Position numbers and translations under genes: made by a program
In this document: piece after piece, positions 63,842-64,000 of the stretch
Position numbering within the stretch: position 1 is the first letter of the stretch
Layout of the letters: every line of letters starts with the position of its first letter
Origin: Baylisascaris procyonis
Lineage: Eukaryota; Nematoda; Chromadorea; Rhabditida; Ascarididae
Direction of reading: 5' to 3'
Assembly: GCA_037389465.1 (NCBI GenBank)
Contig: JAZARR010000078.1
Location: 1,736,001 to 1,800,000, forward strand
Length of the DNA: 64,000 bases
The notes under the pieces: model-generated
Seen by the model: the letters and a program-made list of their open reading frames with translations, nothing else
Database searches by the model: none
Told to the model about the DNA's origin: nothing

Positions 63842-64000
63842 CTGCAATTTACGCTTTACCGCAAACATTTGAAAAACCACCGATGCATCCAGTAAATGAA
63901 ATTCTTTGCAAGAGGGAAACCGTCTAAACAGGGATGTGCCTTCAATCGTTTTCCTTCTTTTTACAGAAAGGTGCAAATATGCATTTATCAACGAACATGG

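Noticed and set aside
1..64000. CRISPR arrays, rRNA genes, phage or plasmid features
   Set aside because: No regularly spaced repeats or conserved rRNA segments; spliced metazoan genes show the sequence is nuclear eukaryotic.

Overview
This is a eukaryotic, AT-rich, intron-rich stretch and almost certainly nematode. Introns carry the short nematode acceptor (TTTCAG, TTGCAG, TTTAG), exons are small (36-343 nt), and the proteins rebuilt across introns look metazoan. The clade cannot be fixed from sequence alone. Nothing is bacterial: there are no operons, CRISPR arrays, rRNA or convincing tRNA genes. Almost every long open frame is chance; the real genes had to be rebuilt exon by exon from homology, splice sites and matching intron phase.

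Layout. 1-8.6 kb: no gene; a decayed Penelope-like reverse-transcriptase fragment (about 4.07-4.35 kb), a degenerate AGT-rich tract and small repeats. 8.6-14.9 kb, minus strand: an F-box gene with leucine-rich-repeat-like C-terminal exons and a candidate N-terminal membrane segment. 15-23 kb: mostly featureless. 23.6-34.8 kb, plus strand: a TIKI/TRABD2-type Wnt-inactivating metalloprotease with both GxxH motifs and a 36-nt microexon. 35-41.5 kb: gene-poor, with a 290-bp TA/TATC microsatellite. 41.5-47.6 kb, minus: a complete nine-exon NT5DC-type HAD nucleotidase-like gene, 495 codons. 51.4-52.8 kb, minus: a complete three-exon ZNF593/Bud20-type ribosome-biogenesis zinc-finger gene, 105 codons. 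53-58 kb: a non-LTR retrotransposon tail and other repeats. 58.5-64 kb, minus: the C-terminal part of ric-8 (synembryn), running off the right edge.

The genes do not form one pathway. TIKI acts on Wnt ligands at the membrane, RIC-8 folds and activates G-alpha subunits, the Bud20-like protein belongs to 60S ribosome maturation, the F-box protein would be an SCF ubiquitin-ligase substrate adaptor, and the NT5DC protein is a poorly characterised HAD-family enzyme. Three neighbours (NT5DC, Bud20, ric-8) share the minus strand, but their 3.8-5.7 kb gaps are too wide for a typical nematode operon. The most notable content is the TIKI gene, because this family is, as I recall, missing from C. elegans and Drosophila, together with several strong hairpins and unusual splice features. 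I saw no wholly new multi-gene system.
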